From Longimicrobium sp. (lineage in GTDB: Bacteria; Gemmatimonadota; Gemmatimonadetes; Longimicrobiales; Longimicrobiaceae), in contig NZ_DATIND010000127.1 in NCBI RefSeq assembly GCF_035474595.1, positions 1 through 64,000 on the forward strand: a stretch of DNA of 64,000 nucleotides. Reading direction: 5' to 3'. Below are positions 16,296-25,441 of the stretch, one piece after another; position 1 is the stretch's first letter, and the number at the start of each line of letters is the position of its first letter. A model generated the notes under the pieces. It saw nothing but the letters and a program-made list of their open reading frames with translations. It made no database searches and was not told where the DNA came from. The position numbers and the translations under genes were made by a program.

Positions 16296-16754
16296 TCAGG
16301 GAGCCGCGGGTGCGGCGGCCGGAGCCGTGGGGCCCACCTCGGGGCGTGGCACGAGACCCACGATCTCCACGCCGGCGGCGCGGCTGGCGTCCACCGCATG
16401 CACGATGTCGCCGTAGGTCATGTTCTCCGCGCCCTTCACGAAGATGATCTTGCGCGGCCGCTGCGCGTACAGGTCGCGCAGCGTGGACTCCAGCGCGTCG
16501 TAGGCCACCGGCTGCCGGTTGATGGCGTACGCCGGCCCGGGGTTCACCTCGAGCACGATCTGGTCCTCGGGGTTGGACTTCTGCGCCACCTCGTCCTTGT
16601 CCTTGGGCGGCGGCACCTGCATGGCCACGCCGCGCTGCAGCCCCTGCTGCACCACCATGAAGATGATGAGCAGCACCAGCAGCACGTCGATCATGGGCGT
16701 CACGTTGATGTCCGACGCCGGACCGCCCTTGTTCCCGCCAACTCCCATTGCCAT
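16296..16754 (-). CDS. exbD: ExbD/TolR-family biopolymer transport protein (type B, first pair)
   Basis: 152 aa. A Gly-rich N-terminus is followed by a membrane helix with INVTPMIDVLLVLLIIFMVV, then VQQGLQRGVAMQVPPPKDKD. The periplasmic domain contains KIIFVKGAENMTYGDIVHAV and ends VGLVPRPEVGPTAPAAAPAA with an Ala/Pro tail. It is a type B protein like the gene at 15239. It is the last gene before the operon terminator and starts 12 bases after the preceding exbD. Confidence 0.93.
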   Translation of the reverse strand: MAMGVGGNKGGPASDINVTPMIDVLLVLLIIFMVVQQGLQRGVAMQVPPPKDKDEVAQKSNPEDQIVLEVNPGPAYAINRQPVAYDALESTLRDLYAQRPRKIIFVKGAENMTYGDIVHAVDASRAAGVEIVGLVPRPEVGPTAPAAAPAAP

Positions 16755-16766
16755 CGGGCAGTCTCC

Positions 16767-17246
16767 TTATTCCTTGGCCTTGGCCTGGGGCAGCTCGGTG
16801 ATGGCGCCGATGCGGCGGACCCCCGCGATCCGGGCCGCGTCGATGGCGGTCAGCACCTTGTCGTAGCCGGCCTGGTTGTCGGCCTTCATGTACAGCACGT
16901 GATCGTCGGGACGCGAGGCGTACGCCTGCTTCAGCTGCTCGGAAAGCTGGTCGGGCGCCACCTTCTTGGTCTGCTTCCCTTCGATGTAGAAGTTCCCCTG
17001 GCGGTCGATGCCCAGCGTGACGCGCTTCTCCTTCTCGGGAGCGGCGGTCTTCGCCTTGGGGAGGATGGCCGTGTACCCCGCCAGCGACGGCACCGTGATC
17101 ATGAAGATGATCAGCAGCACCAGCATCACGTCGATCATGGGCGTGACGTTGATGTCGGCGTTCACGTCCGACTCCATCCCGGCAACCTTCGGCAGGGGAG
17201 AGCCGCCGAAGCTGGCGGCTCCGCCGAGGTGTCCTCCTCCGGCCAT
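16767..17246 (-). CDS. exbD: ExbD/TolR-family biopolymer transport protein (type A, first pair)
   Basis: 159 aa. A 25-residue Gly-rich cytoplasmic start precedes the membrane helix INVTPMIDVMLVLLIIFMIT with its key aspartate, then VPSLAGYTAILPKAKTA. The periplasmic part has HVLYMKADNQAGYDKVLTAI and ends in DAARIAGVRRIGAITELPQA. It begins 4 bases after the exbB stop, so it is co-translated. The two exbD types may give a hetero-oligomeric stator. Confidence 0.93.
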   Translation of the reverse strand: MAGGGHLGGAASFGGSPLPKVAGMESDVNADINVTPMIDVMLVLLIIFMITVPSLAGYTAILPKAKTAAPEKEKRVTLGIDRQGNFYIEGKQTKKVAPDQLSEQLKQAYASRPDDHVLYMKADNQAGYDKVLTAIDAARIAGVRRIGAITELPQAKAKE

Positions 17247-17250
17247 GGGG

Positions 17251-17955
17251 TCAGTCCCCGTGGTGGAAGGTGGGGTTGCCGCCGCCGGCCAGCTCGCGGC
17301 GGGCCTGGCGCGTCATCATCCAGTCGATCATCTCGCGGCCGGCGTAGGCCAGCTCCGAGAACAGCGTGTCGAGGCGCGCGGTGAAGTAGTTGTACAGCCA
17401 CACCGCCGGGATGGCCGCCACCAGGCCGATGGCCGTGGCGATCAGCGCCTCGGCGATACCGGCCGACACCGCCTCGAGGCCGGCGCCGGTCTCGCCCATG
17501 CCCATGAACGAGCGCACGATGCCGAGCGTGGTGCCCAGCAGCCCCACGAAGGGCGCGGTGGCGCCGATGGTGGCCAGCAGCCCCATCCCGCTCTTCAGGT
17601 CGTTGGCCAGCAGGATCTGCTCACGCTCCACCGACCGCTCGCAGGAGACGATCGCGGCGCCCGCGGCGCGCGGATCCTCGAGCAGCGGGGCCACCTCGCG
17701 CAGCGACTCGCCCAGCACGCGGGCCACGTGGCTGCCGGGGTACTGGTCGGCGGCGGCCAGCGCCTCGGGGATGTTGTCGTTTTCCAGCGCCTGCGAGAAC
17801 ACCGGGGCGAACGCACGGGTGGCGCGCGCCATCTTGCGGAACCGGATCCACTTGGTCACGGCCACGGAAAGCGACACCACGCTCATGAGCGCCAGGAAGA
17901 TCACGATCCCCCTGTTGAACAGGCCGGTGTTGTGCCAGATCTTGGCGAAATCCAT
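17251..17955 (-). CDS. exbB: MotA/TolQ/ExbB proton channel protein
   Basis: 234 aa, inner-membrane proton channel that drives TonB with ExbD. Start ATG 17955 is preceded by AGGAG at the correct distance; a longer frame to 17994 is not needed. Helix 1 is GIVIFLALMSVVSLSVAVTK. The conserved pair of later helices is seen as GLLATIGATAPFVGLLGTTL followed by a GIVRSF loop, and ALIATAIGLVAAIPAVWLYN, both typical of the family. It is second gene of the tonB operon. Confidence 0.95.
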   Translation of the reverse strand: MDFAKIWHNTGLFNRGIVIFLALMSVVSLSVAVTKWIRFRKMARATRAFAPVFSQALENDNIPEALAAADQYPGSHVARVLGESLREVAPLLEDPRAAGAAIVSCERSVEREQILLANDLKSGMGLLATIGATAPFVGLLGTTLGIVRSFMGMGETGAGLEAVSAGIAEALIATAIGLVAAIPAVWLYNYFTARLDTLFSELAYAGREMIDWMMTRQARRELAGGGNPTFHHGD

Positions 17956-18094
17956 TGCTTTGGTCTCCTTTGCGCTCGTCCGCGCGATCCTCAAGGGGTT
18001 GCCGGCCGGCCGGCGCCCTGCGGCGCCCGCCTCCGCCGAATGATCCCCGCCGGGCCGCGTCCGCGGCCGGCGGGGGTGCCAAGCGCTCCGCCCG

Positions 18095-18847
18095 TCAGGT
18101 CTGGAGCTGGAAGGTCACGGGAAGCGTGACCCATACCTTCACCGGGTGGCCGCCCACCTTGGCGGGCCGGAACCGCATCTTTTCGACCACCCGCTTGGCC
18201 GCGTCGGCGAACGCGTCGTGGGTGGTGTTCTCCACCGAGATGCTCTCGGGGTCCACGTGGCCGTCTTCCAGCACGCGCATGCGCAGGGTCACCGTGCCGA
18301 TCACGCCGGCGTCGCGCAGCAGGGGCGGGTAGTTGCGCGCCAGCTGCCGCTGCACCTCGGAGCTGTTGGAGAGCGAGGGCTGCTCCTCCACCGCCGAGAG
18401 CTCGTACGTCCCCTCGTCGGGGGCCGCGGTGCGCTGCTCGGTGGACTGCTGCACGCCGTTCTCCGAGCCGGTGGCGGAGCCGCCGGCCTTGCCCACGCCC
18501 GAGAAGTCGTTGGCGTTCACCGCCACCTGGTTGGGGTCGACCTTGGGGATCTCCCGGGGCGGCTCCACGGGCGGCACCAGCTCCTGGAAGCCCTTGGCCA
18601 CCGGGGGAGGCGCGTCGGGCGTCTCGGGCGGCGGAGGCGGCGGGGGCGGAGGCGGCGGCTCGGGAGCCTTGGGCTTGTTCTGCTCGACCTCCACGTAGTC
18701 GACCAGCTCGTCGCTCTTCTTGTTGAGCGGTCCGCTCATCCCCGAGCGCATGATCAGGAGCGCGATCCCCGCCTCGACGAGGAGGGCGGCCCCGATGCTC
18801 CATGGCGACCAGAAGCTCTTCTTCTTCCGGTCCAGCTTGTTGAACAT
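18095..18847 (-). CDS. tonB: TonB-family energy transducer
   Basis: 250 aa. A cytoplasmic basic start (RKKKSFW) is followed by a signal-anchor helix (about 15-33), a Pro-rich periplasmic spacer with a run of about 12 prolines near residue 65-78, and a C-terminal TonB box-binding domain (about 165-250) including NYPPLLRDAGVIGTVTLRMR and AAKRVVEKMRFRPAKVGGHP. It transfers energy from ExbB/ExbD to outer-membrane receptors, none of which is encoded here. It is the first gene of the operon. The helix lacks the SHLS motif of the Escherichia coli protein, as is common for non-proteobacterial TonB. Confidence 0.93.
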   Translation of the reverse strand: MFNKLDRKKKSFWSPWSIGAALLVEAGIALLIMRSGMSGPLNKKSDELVDYVEVEQNKPKAPEPPPPPPPPPPPETPDAPPPVAKGFQELVPPVEPPREIPKVDPNQVAVNANDFSGVGKAGGSATGSENGVQQSTEQRTAAPDEGTYELSAVEEQPSLSNSSEVQRQLARNYPPLLRDAGVIGTVTLRMRVLEDGHVDPESISVENTTHDAFADAAKRVVEKMRFRPAKVGGHPVKVWVTLPVTFQLQT

Positions 18848-19607
18848 GCCGTATCCCCCGGTGTGTTGACTGCTGGTGACGCCCCGCGCGGGCGCGGCGG
18901 CCCGGCTCCGCCGGTTCCGCCCCTGAAACGCTCGTCCGCTTCCGATTCTGACCCGCTCCGCAGCCCCGCCGGAGCTCCGTCCACGCCGCGCCCGTATCGA
19001 ACGTTAGATCGAAACTCCGCCACGCGCCGGCAGAGAGGCGTGACGGAGGGGCGGTCGTTCCCGGAGATCTGGCGGGAAAGCGTGCCGCGAGCTTGTGCGG
19101 CGCCCCAAGTTGAGGACCGCCCCCGCACCTGTCAAGCACTTGCGCGCACGCCCCGAGCACCGGCTGTCCACGCATGCGTACTGCAGGTTTCGTACTCCCG
19201 CGCGCGTGAGCACGCTGCGGGAGCACGGAGGTATAAATCAGCTATGCCAGTGCATAACTATACGTTCGTGGGAACGTGCTTGTCTACCCTGATTTCGGCG
19301 CACCCGGTCCGCATCTCATTACCAGAACTAAATTTCCATTACTCCTGTTTCCTCACGCCGCCAGCCGCTGCCGCCGAGGCGAAATGAGTTGCGGCGAATT
19401 CCGGCACCGGCAGAGGCAAGCCGGTGCTTCCGGAGATAGGCCGCTTCCGCCTGCCGCAAGGCATTGAAACGAGCATCCGCGTCCCACTTCCCCGTGAATC
19501 TCTCAAATTTCCCCCGGCCGGATGTTCGCCAGCCGTAGCGCGGGAGGTCTCCACACCGGCTGTTTCCGCGCGCTTCACGCCGTCGCATCTCCACTGTTCT
19601 CCGGCGC
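18848..19607. other. Intergenic, no gene supported
   Basis: About 760 bases between the start of tonB and the end of the MBL hydrolase. A distinct AT-richer stretch lies at about 19225-19345. A 47-codon frame (19243-19387) starting MPVHNYTFVGTC and a minus-strand 88-codon frame (19328-19594) are open, but neither shows family features. Promoter elements for tonB are expected near 18900-19050 but could not be fixed. Confidence 0.5.
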
Positions 19608-20543
19608 TTACCGGCTGGCCGCGCGCGCCTTCTTCCACCAGCGCTCCAGGCCGGCGGCCATCATGGGGTAGGGGACGGCGGTCTCGTAGGCGCGCGCCAT
19701 CTCCTCGCTCCCCGTGGCGGCGACGATGTCGGCGGTGGCGCGGTCGCGGAGGGCGGCGGCCATGCCGGCGGAATCCGCACCCGCGCGGGCCTGCTCCTCT
19801 GTCCACGCGGCCCAGCCACGGAGACGCGCGGCGAGGTCGTCCAGGTGCCACCCGGGGTCGGAGATGCCGCCGAAGTGCGTCGGCAGCAGCATCGCCGCAT
19901 CCAGCGCGCGGAGGCGGCGCAGGCTTTCCTGCCAGGCGTCCAGGTCGATGTCCGGCGGCGGGGTGGGCGCGCAGACGTACGGCGCGTGCCGCAGCCGGAT
20001 CCCCCCGACGTCGCCGGTGAAGACGAGGCGCGCGTCGGAATCGTGGTACGCGTGGTGGTGCCAGGCGTGCCCCGGCGTGTCGACCGCGCGCAGGCGCCGG
20101 GTGCCGATCCGCACCTCGTCCCCATCTTCCAGGACGACGAGACGGTCCGCGGGAACGGGAGCCATCTCCCCCCACAGCCGGTCCATCTCCCCGCCGTACA
20201 GCATCGCCGCGCTGGCCAGGAGGCGGGACGGATCGGCCAGGTGCCTGGCGCCGCGCGGGTGGACGTGCACCTTCGCGCGGGGCGCGTGGCGCAGGAGGGT
20301 GCCGGCGCCGCCCGCGTGGTCCAGGTGCACGTGCGTCACCAGTACGTGCGTGATCTCCTCCGGCGCGCGGCCCAGCGCGCGGACGGCGCCGAGCACGGCG
20401 GGGAGGGTGCTCGTCGGGCCGCTCTCCACGACGGCGAGGGCGTCCCCGCCGTCCACCAGGTACGCGGCGACCTGGCCGGGGTGCCCGGCCCAGTTCAGGT
20501 CCACGCGGTGGACGCCGGGGGATTCTTCGAACGGCAGCGTCAT
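19608..20543 (-). CDS. MBL-fold metallo-hydrolase
   Basis: 311 aa from ATG 20543; the frame extends to 20609, but that part is octamer-repeat sequence. The metallo-beta-lactamase fold is clear: THVHLDHAGG (HxHxDH metal motif, about 80-90), DTPGHAWHHHAY, FTGDVGG and LPTHFGG. The C-terminal third is helical. It probably hydrolyses a thioester, lactone or phosphate ester in the cytoplasm; the glyoxalase II-like subgroup is the best guess. It is divergent from the APC permease at 20632, with the repeat between the two starts. Confidence 0.9.
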   Translation of the reverse strand: MTLPFEESPGVHRVDLNWAGHPGQVAAYLVDGGDALAVVESGPTSTLPAVLGAVRALGRAPEEITHVLVTHVHLDHAGGAGTLLRHAPRAKVHVHPRGARHLADPSRLLASAAMLYGGEMDRLWGEMAPVPADRLVVLEDGDEVRIGTRRLRAVDTPGHAWHHHAYHDSDARLVFTGDVGGIRLRHAPYVCAPTPPPDIDLDAWQESLRRLRALDAAMLLPTHFGGISDPGWHLDDLAARLRGWAAWTEEQARAGADSAGMAAALRDRATADIVAATGSEEMARAYETAVPYPMMAAGLERWWKKARAASR

Positions 20544-20556
20544 CGACTTCGGGCCG

Positions 20557-20609
20557 AAAGTGCGAAGGTGCGAGAGTGGCCGCCGCGGTGCGAGATTGGG
20601 GCGCGGCAC
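20557..20609. repeat. Octamer repeat in a divergent promoter region
   Basis: About four gtgcgaga/gtgcgaag-type units between the divergent MBL hydrolase and APC permease genes. It extends the open frame of the hydrolase upstream and would mislead automatic start choice. Confidence 0.65.
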
Positions 20610-20631
20610 GACTCACGGGAGCGGGTAAGCT

Positions 20632-21915
20632 ATGGCAGAGGGGGAGCGGGACAAGGCGCCCGGGCTGCGGCGCGAGCTGGGGCTGAGCGACGCGGTGGGG
20701 ATCGGCTTCGGCGCCATCGTGGGCGCGGGGATCTTCGCGGTCACGGGGATCGCGGCCGGCGTCGCAGGGCCGGCGGTGCTGCTCGCGCTGCCGCTGGCGG
20801 GGGTGGCGGCGACCGCCAACGCGCTGAGCTCGGCCGAGCTGGCGGCGTCGTATCCGCAGGCCGGGGGGACGTACGAGTACGGCTACCGCGTGCTGCACCC
20901 GTGGGCCGGGTTCGCGGCCGGGTGGATGTTCCTGGCGAGCAAGACGGCCGCGGCAGGGACCGTGGGGCTGGCGATCGCCGCGTACCTGGAGCGGATCGCG
21001 CCGGGGCTTCCCGGGCGCGCGGTGGCGGTCGTCGCCGTCGTCCTCTTCACCGCCGTGAATGCGTTGGGGATCCGCAAGTCCAGCGCGGTGAACCTGGGGA
21101 TCGTCGCCGTCGCCACCGCGGTGCTGCTGGCGTTCAGCGCGGTGGGGGTGGCGCGCTTCGACGCCTCGCATCTCCATCCCCTGATGCCGCCGTCGGGCGC
21201 GGGCGGGGTGCTCCGGGCGGCGGCGCTGCTGTTCTTCGCGTACACGGGCTACGCGCGCGTGGCCACGCTGGGCGAGGAGGTGCGCGAGCCGCGGCGCACC
21301 ATCCCCCGCGCGATCCTGATCACCGTCGCGGGCGTCTCCGTTCTCTACCTGCTGGTGACGGCGGCGGCGGTGGGGTCGGTGGGGGCGGAGGTGCTGGCGC
21401 GCACGGACGCGCCGCTGGCCGAGGCCGCGCGGGCGATGGGGATGCCGGAGCTGGAGGTGATCGTCTCCGCGGGCGCGGTGTGCGCCATGCTGGGCGTCCT
21501 CCTCTCCCAGCTGCTGGGTTTGAGCCGGATGGTGTTCGCGATGGCGCGGCGGGGAGACCTGCCGCGGCCGCTGGCGAAGGTGGACGCGCGAAGCGGGGCG
21601 CCGCGGCGCGCGGTGGTGCTGGTGGGCGCGGGCGCGGCGCTGGCGGCGGCGTTCGGAACCCTGCGCGCCATCGCGCCGGCGGCGAGCTTCGCCATCCTGC
21701 TCTACTACGCGCTGGCGAACCTGGCCGCGCTGCGGATGCCGCGCGAAGGCAGGCTGTACCCGGACGCCGTCCCCGCCGTGGGGCTGGCCGCCTGCGCGCT
21801 GCTGGCCGCGTCCATCCCGCCGCGGACGATGGGGGTCGGCATCGCCGTGCTCGCCGCCGGGTTCATCGTCCGGGCGGCGGCGCGCACACTCGCAGGGCCC
21901 GCGGGGGGCGATTAG
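20632..21915 (+). CDS. APC-family amino-acid permease
   Basis: 427 aa with about 12 membrane helices. GIGFGAIVGAGIFAVTGIAA in helix 1 is the family signature, and SSAELAASYPQAGGTYEYGY in the helix 2-3 region is the usual amphipathic stretch. The FFAYTGYARVATLGEEVREP segment fits the Gly-Tyr-rich helix 6 and following loop of the basic/neutral amino-acid group. Compared with the permease at 11476 it is shorter and lacks the long N-terminal tail, so the two are not recent duplicates. Substrate unknown. Confidence 0.9.
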   Translation: MAEGERDKAPGLRRELGLSDAVGIGFGAIVGAGIFAVTGIAAGVAGPAVLLALPLAGVAATANALSSAELAASYPQAGGTYEYGYRVLHPWAGFAAGWMFLASKTAAAGTVGLAIAAYLERIAPGLPGRAVAVVAVVLFTAVNALGIRKSSAVNLGIVAVATAVLLAFSAVGVARFDASHLHPLMPPSGAGGVLRAAALLFFAYTGYARVATLGEEVREPRRTIPRAILITVAGVSVLYLLVTAAAVGSVGAEVLARTDAPLAEAARAMGMPELEVIVSAGAVCAMLGVLLSQLLGLSRMVFAMARRGDLPRPLAKVDARSGAPRRAVVLVGAGAALAAAFGTLRAIAPAASFAILLYYALANLAALRMPREGRLYPDAVPAVGLAACALLAASIPPRTMGVGIAVLAAGFIVRAAARTLAGPAGGD

Positions 21916-21994
21916 ATTCGTTTCCTCCGCGTCCGCCGCGGCGCGGCCCCGTCTCCGGCAGCACCTTCTTCCGCATCACCCCCGAAAAACAGCC

Positions 21995-23797
21995 ATGGCA
22001 CAGGCCGCAGCGGCGTACGTGCTGAACGACCGCCAGGTGGACATCGAGACGCCCGAGCACGTTTCGGTGGGCTACGAGCTGGCGGACATGGGCTCGCGCT
22101 TCCTGGCCCGGCTGATCGACTGGCTGATCCTGCTGGTGTTCTGGATCATCCTCTTCATCGTCAGCATGTACATGCTCCCCGCGGTGGCCATGGCGGGCGA
22201 GACGGGCGTGGCCGTGCTCTTCGGCGGGCTGCTGATCGTCCAGCTGGTGGTGGCGTTCGGCTACTCGATGTTCTTCGAGTGCTTCCGCGACGGCCAGACG
22301 CCGGGGAAGAAGGTGATGCGCATCCGCGTGGTGCAGGACGGCGGCTACCCGCTGGGCGTGCAGGCCGCGGTGCTGCGCAACCTGCTGCGCATCGTGGACC
22401 TGCAGCCCGTGATCAGCTGCGGCGTGGCGGGACTGTCGATGATGCTGCATCCCCGCACCAAGCGCCTGGGCGACATCGCCGCGGGAACGGTGGTGGTGCG
22501 CGACCGCTCCGGGCAGCCCATTCCCGAGGAGCACGTGCCGCGCAACGCCCCGGCGCTGGGGCCGCCGCGGCTGGCCGAGCAGGAGTTCGCCGCGCTGTCG
22601 ATGTACGTGGAGCGGCGCGCCTCGCTGGAGTACCCCGTGCGCGCGCGGCTGGCGGGCACGCTGATGCAGCGGCTGGCGCACCGGCTGGGGAACGACCCGC
22701 GCCAGGCGCAGATGCCGGTGGACCACTACCTGGGAATGCTGTACGAGGAGGAAGGGCTGCGCCGCCGCGCGTCGGGCGCCGGCGGGCGCGCGGGGTCGGG
22801 GCAGGCGACCGCGCTCTTCCGCCGCCAGCGCCCGGCGTGGGACGCGTACGGGCGGATGCTGGAGGAGGCGCGCCGCGGCGGGCTGGCGGCCATGGGCGAG
22901 GCGCGGGTGTCGCGCTTCGCGGCGATGTACCGCGAGCTCTCGGCGGACCTGGCGCGGGCGCGCACCTACGGCGGCTCGCCGGAGCTGCTGTTCGCGCTGG
23001 AGCGCGCCGTGGGCGCGGGGCACAACCTGCTCTACCGCGCGCCGTCGCAGGGGTGGGCGGGCGTGCGCCGCTTCGTGACGGGCGGCTTCGCGGTGCTGGT
23101 GCGGCGCCACCGGGTGCCCATCGCCGTAGCCAGCGCGCTCTTCTACCTTCCCGCGCTCTTCACCTTCGCGGCGGTGCGGCGCGACCCGGCGGTGGGACGC
23201 GACCTGATGCCGCCGCAGATGATGGCCCGCGCCGAGCTGGCTGCCGAGCGCCGCGCGCAGGGGAAGGGGTACGTGAACGCCGAGGAGCAGGGCGGGATGG
23301 TGATCATGTCCAGCGAGATCATGGTCAACAACATCGTGGTCACCATCAAGGCGTACGCCGGGGGGATGCTGGCGGGGGTGGGAACGGTGCTGGCGCTGGT
23401 CTTCAACGGCATTCCGCTGGGCGTGGTGGCCGGGATCTTCGCCAACTACCACCAGAACCTGCACCTCTGGGCCTTCATCCTCCCGCACGGCGTGTTCGAG
23501 CTGACCGCCATCTGCATCGCGGGCGGGGCGGGGCTGCTGCTGGCCTCGGCCATCCTCCTTCCCGGCCGCCAGACGCGCGGCCGGGCGCTGGTGGAGCGCG
23601 GGCGCGAATCGGTGCAGCTGTTCATGGGCACGCTGCTGATGTTGGTGATCGCCGGCATCATCGAAGGCTTCATCTCCCCCTCGCACCTGCCGAACGCGGT
23701 GAAGCTGTCGCTGGCCGCGCTCTTCGCCACGCTGCTGGTGACGTACCTGACGCTGGCGGGGCGCGACCAGCCGGCGCCCGACGCATCCGCGGCGTGA
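21995..23797 (+). CDS. RDD-SpoIIM fusion membrane protein
   Basis: 600 aa. Residues 1-180 are an RDD domain (GSRFLARLIDWLILLVFWII, later GQTPGKKVMRIRVVQDGGYP, RNLLRIVDLQPV and TKRLGDIAAGTVVVRDRSG). Residues 190-600 match the SpoIIM/DUF95 family, with cytoplasmic helices (FAAMYRELSADLARARTYG) and a five-helix membrane part (NGIPLGVVAGIFANYHQNLH, LPHGVFELTAICIAGGAGLL). In many bacteria these are two adjacent genes; here a single frame covers both. SpoIIM-like proteins outside spore formers have unknown roles. An 80-base gap follows the permease. Confidence 0.88.
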   Translation: MAQAAAAYVLNDRQVDIETPEHVSVGYELADMGSRFLARLIDWLILLVFWIILFIVSMYMLPAVAMAGETGVAVLFGGLLIVQLVVAFGYSMFFECFRDGQTPGKKVMRIRVVQDGGYPLGVQAAVLRNLLRIVDLQPVISCGVAGLSMMLHPRTKRLGDIAAGTVVVRDRSGQPIPEEHVPRNAPALGPPRLAEQEFAALSMYVERRASLEYPVRARLAGTLMQRLAHRLGNDPRQAQMPVDHYLGMLYEEEGLRRRASGAGGRAGSGQATALFRRQRPAWDAYGRMLEEARRGGLAAMGEARVSRFAAMYRELSADLARARTYGGSPELLFALERAVGAGHNLLYRAPSQGWAGVRRFVTGGFAVLVRRHRVPIAVASALFYLPALFTFAAVRRDPAVGRDLMPPQMMARAELAAERRAQGKGYVNAEEQGGMVIMSSEIMVNNIVVTIKAYAGGMLAGVGTVLALVFNGIPLGVVAGIFANYHQNLHLWAFILPHGVFELTAICIAGGAGLLLASAILLPGRQTRGRALVERGRESVQLFMGTLLMLVIAGIIEGFISPSHLPNAVKLSLAALFATLLVTYLTLAGRDQPAPDASAA

Positions 23798-24171
23798 GCG
23801 TCGCGGGATCTGCGGTAGATGGAGATGCGAGGACGTCGGGGGATGCGGGACCGGTGATTCTCCGCGTCACCACGCGGTGGCCGGGATGCGGGAGCTCCCG
23901 TCCGCGCGATGCCGGATGGAGGCTCCCGTGATGCGCGCGTGCCCCAGGATGAGACAGGGATGGGGCGGCGCGCGGCAGAGGGGATGCGGGCCCGCGCACG
24001 CCCGGTGGACGGAAAAGCGCAGAATTCCCATGCGGTTACGCGCGCGCGAAGCGCGGCAGGCGGGCGCTCCGGCGCGGCGGTCCGCTCCTTGACAAAGAAC
24101 CCCTCCACGCGGGACATTTCCGAATTACGCCGCCGTACGGGCACCCCTCGAGCGAGCCGGAGGAGAGACCC
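23798..24171. other. Intergenic, no gene seen
   Basis: Between the RDD-SpoIIM gene and the next small gene. Open frames are composition artefacts. A TTGACA at 24089-24094 with a GACATT 18 bases further is a possible promoter for the 118-aa gene. Confidence 0.45.
24089..24118 (+). promoter_or_regulatory. Possible sigma-70-type promoter
   Basis: TTGACA (24089-24094), 18-base spacer, GACATT (24113-24118), about 55 bases ahead of the ATG at 24172. The -10 is a weak match; spacing is acceptable. Confidence 0.35.
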
Positions 24172-24528
24172 ATGGCACGCCACAACCGGGAAGGGCGGGG
24201 AGAGGACCAGCGCGGGCGCACGTACATCATCGGCTACCAGCCGGACTGGTTCAGGCAGGTGAAGGTGACGCGGGGGCTGGATTCGGGGCGCCAGTCCACC
24301 AAAACGCTGGTGCGCAACCCCGAGCCGCCGGAGCAGGAGCCCGGCCGCCGCGTGCGCACGCACGTGGCCGCCCCGGAGCTGGGGCTGGACTTCGAGGTCA
24401 GCCTGGACGACCCGCGCCACGTGGTGCGCCGCATCATCGTGGAAACGGTGGTGCCCGACGGCGACGAGGCGGGCGAGGTGATCGCCTTCTCCGTGTCGCG
24501 CACCGAAGACCACACCGGCGACGACTGA
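24172..24528 (+). CDS. Hypothetical protein
   Basis: 118 aa with a good ribosome site (GGAGGAGAG) before the ATG. It starts with a charged region, then RTYIIGYQPDWFRQVKVTRG and a likely beta-sheet region LDFEVSLDDPRHVVRRIIVE, ending in an acidic tail. No family is recognised. No signal peptide or membrane helix. The next gene, a histidine kinase, begins 58 bases later on the same strand, so the two may be co-transcribed; a hairpin (ggccgcgc/gcgcggcc at 24535-24556) lies between them. Confidence 0.7.
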   Translation: MARHNREGRGEDQRGRTYIIGYQPDWFRQVKVTRGLDSGRQSTKTLVRNPEPPEQEPGRRVRTHVAAPELGLDFEVSLDDPRHVVRRIIVETVVPDGDEAGEVIAFSVSRTEDHTGDD

Positions 24529-24586
24529 CCCCGGCCGCGCACCCCACCCTGCGCGGCCCCGATCCCCTTCCATCTCCCCTCGCTCC

Positions 24587-25441
24587 ATGCTGCTCCAAGC
24601 CGCGCAGGGGGCTCCCTCCGGCGCCCCCACGAAGGTGCTGTTCATCGTGGGGATCCTGGTGATCCTGAGCGTCGTGGTGTTCACCACGGCGGTCATCATC
24701 ACGCTCCTCCGGCGCAGCGACCGCCGCCGCGCGGAAGAGGAGAAGCTGGCCGCCATCGGCACCGCCACCGCGCGCATCCTGCACCAGATCAAGAACCCGC
24801 TGCAGACCATCGTCCTGCACGCCGACATCCTGCAGGACGAGCGCATCGTGAGCGAGCAGCACCAGCGCCGCGAGGTGTGCGAGGCCATCGTGGGCGAGAG
24901 CCAGCGCCTGGTGGCCATGCTGGACGAGCTGTCGGTGTACGCCAGCGGCTCGCGGCGCACGCTGAACCGCCGGCCGGTGCGGCTGGACGACCTGGTGCGG
25001 CAGGTGGCCGACGTGGAGGCGCGCGAGAGCGCCGAGACCGGACTGGCGGTGGACTCGCGCCGCATCGGCGAGGCCACGGTGAACGGCGACGCGTACTACC
25101 TGCGCCAGGTGTTCGAGAACCTGGTGCGGAACGCCCGCGAGGCCATGGAGGGGCAGGAGAAGCCGCCGCGCGTGGAGGTCTCGGTGGAGCGGCTGGCGGG
25201 GAACGCCGAGGTGCGCGTGACCGACAACGGCCCGGGCATCGCCCCGGACGACCTGCAGCGCATCTTCCAGCCCTTCGTCTCCACCAAGGGAAAGGGGATG
25301 GGGCTGGGGCTGGCCATCTGCCGCGAGATCGTGGAGGGGCACGGCGGGCGGATGGACGTGGACTCCACCCCCGGCGAGGGCACCACCTTCCTCGTCACCC
25401 TCCCGCTGCACAGCGAATCGCCCGCGCTCACCGCCGCGTAG
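24587..25441 (+). CDS. Membrane-anchored sensor histidine kinase
   Basis: 284 aa. A single N-terminal helix (LFIVGILVILSVVVFTTAVI, about 16-36) anchors it; there is no sensory domain beyond that. The DHp helix holds the phosphorylatable His in TARILHQIKNPLQTIVLHAD. The ATPase domain has the N box (FENLVRNAREAMEG), G1 (VTDNGPGIAPDD), F box (FQPFVSTKGKGMGLGLAICR, which runs into G2) and ends in GTTFLVTLPL. No response regulator is encoded next to it, so it is an orphan kinase. The lack of a sensor domain suggests input through the membrane or a partner protein. Confidence 0.93.
   Translation: MLLQAAQGAPSGAPTKVLFIVGILVILSVVVFTTAVIITLLRRSDRRRAEEEKLAAIGTATARILHQIKNPLQTIVLHADILQDERIVSEQHQRREVCEAIVGESQRLVAMLDELSVYASGSRRTLNRRPVRLDDLVRQVADVEARESAETGLAVDSRRIGEATVNGDAYYLRQVFENLVRNAREAMEGQEKPPRVEVSVERLAGNAEVRVTDNGPGIAPDDLQRIFQPFVSTKGKGMGLGLAICREIVEGHGGRMDVDSTPGEGTTFLVTLPLHSESPALTAA

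Noticed and set aside
19328-19594. 88-codon minus-strand frame near the MBL gene
   Set aside because: No family pattern, no ribosome site and mixed composition; left as unassigned.
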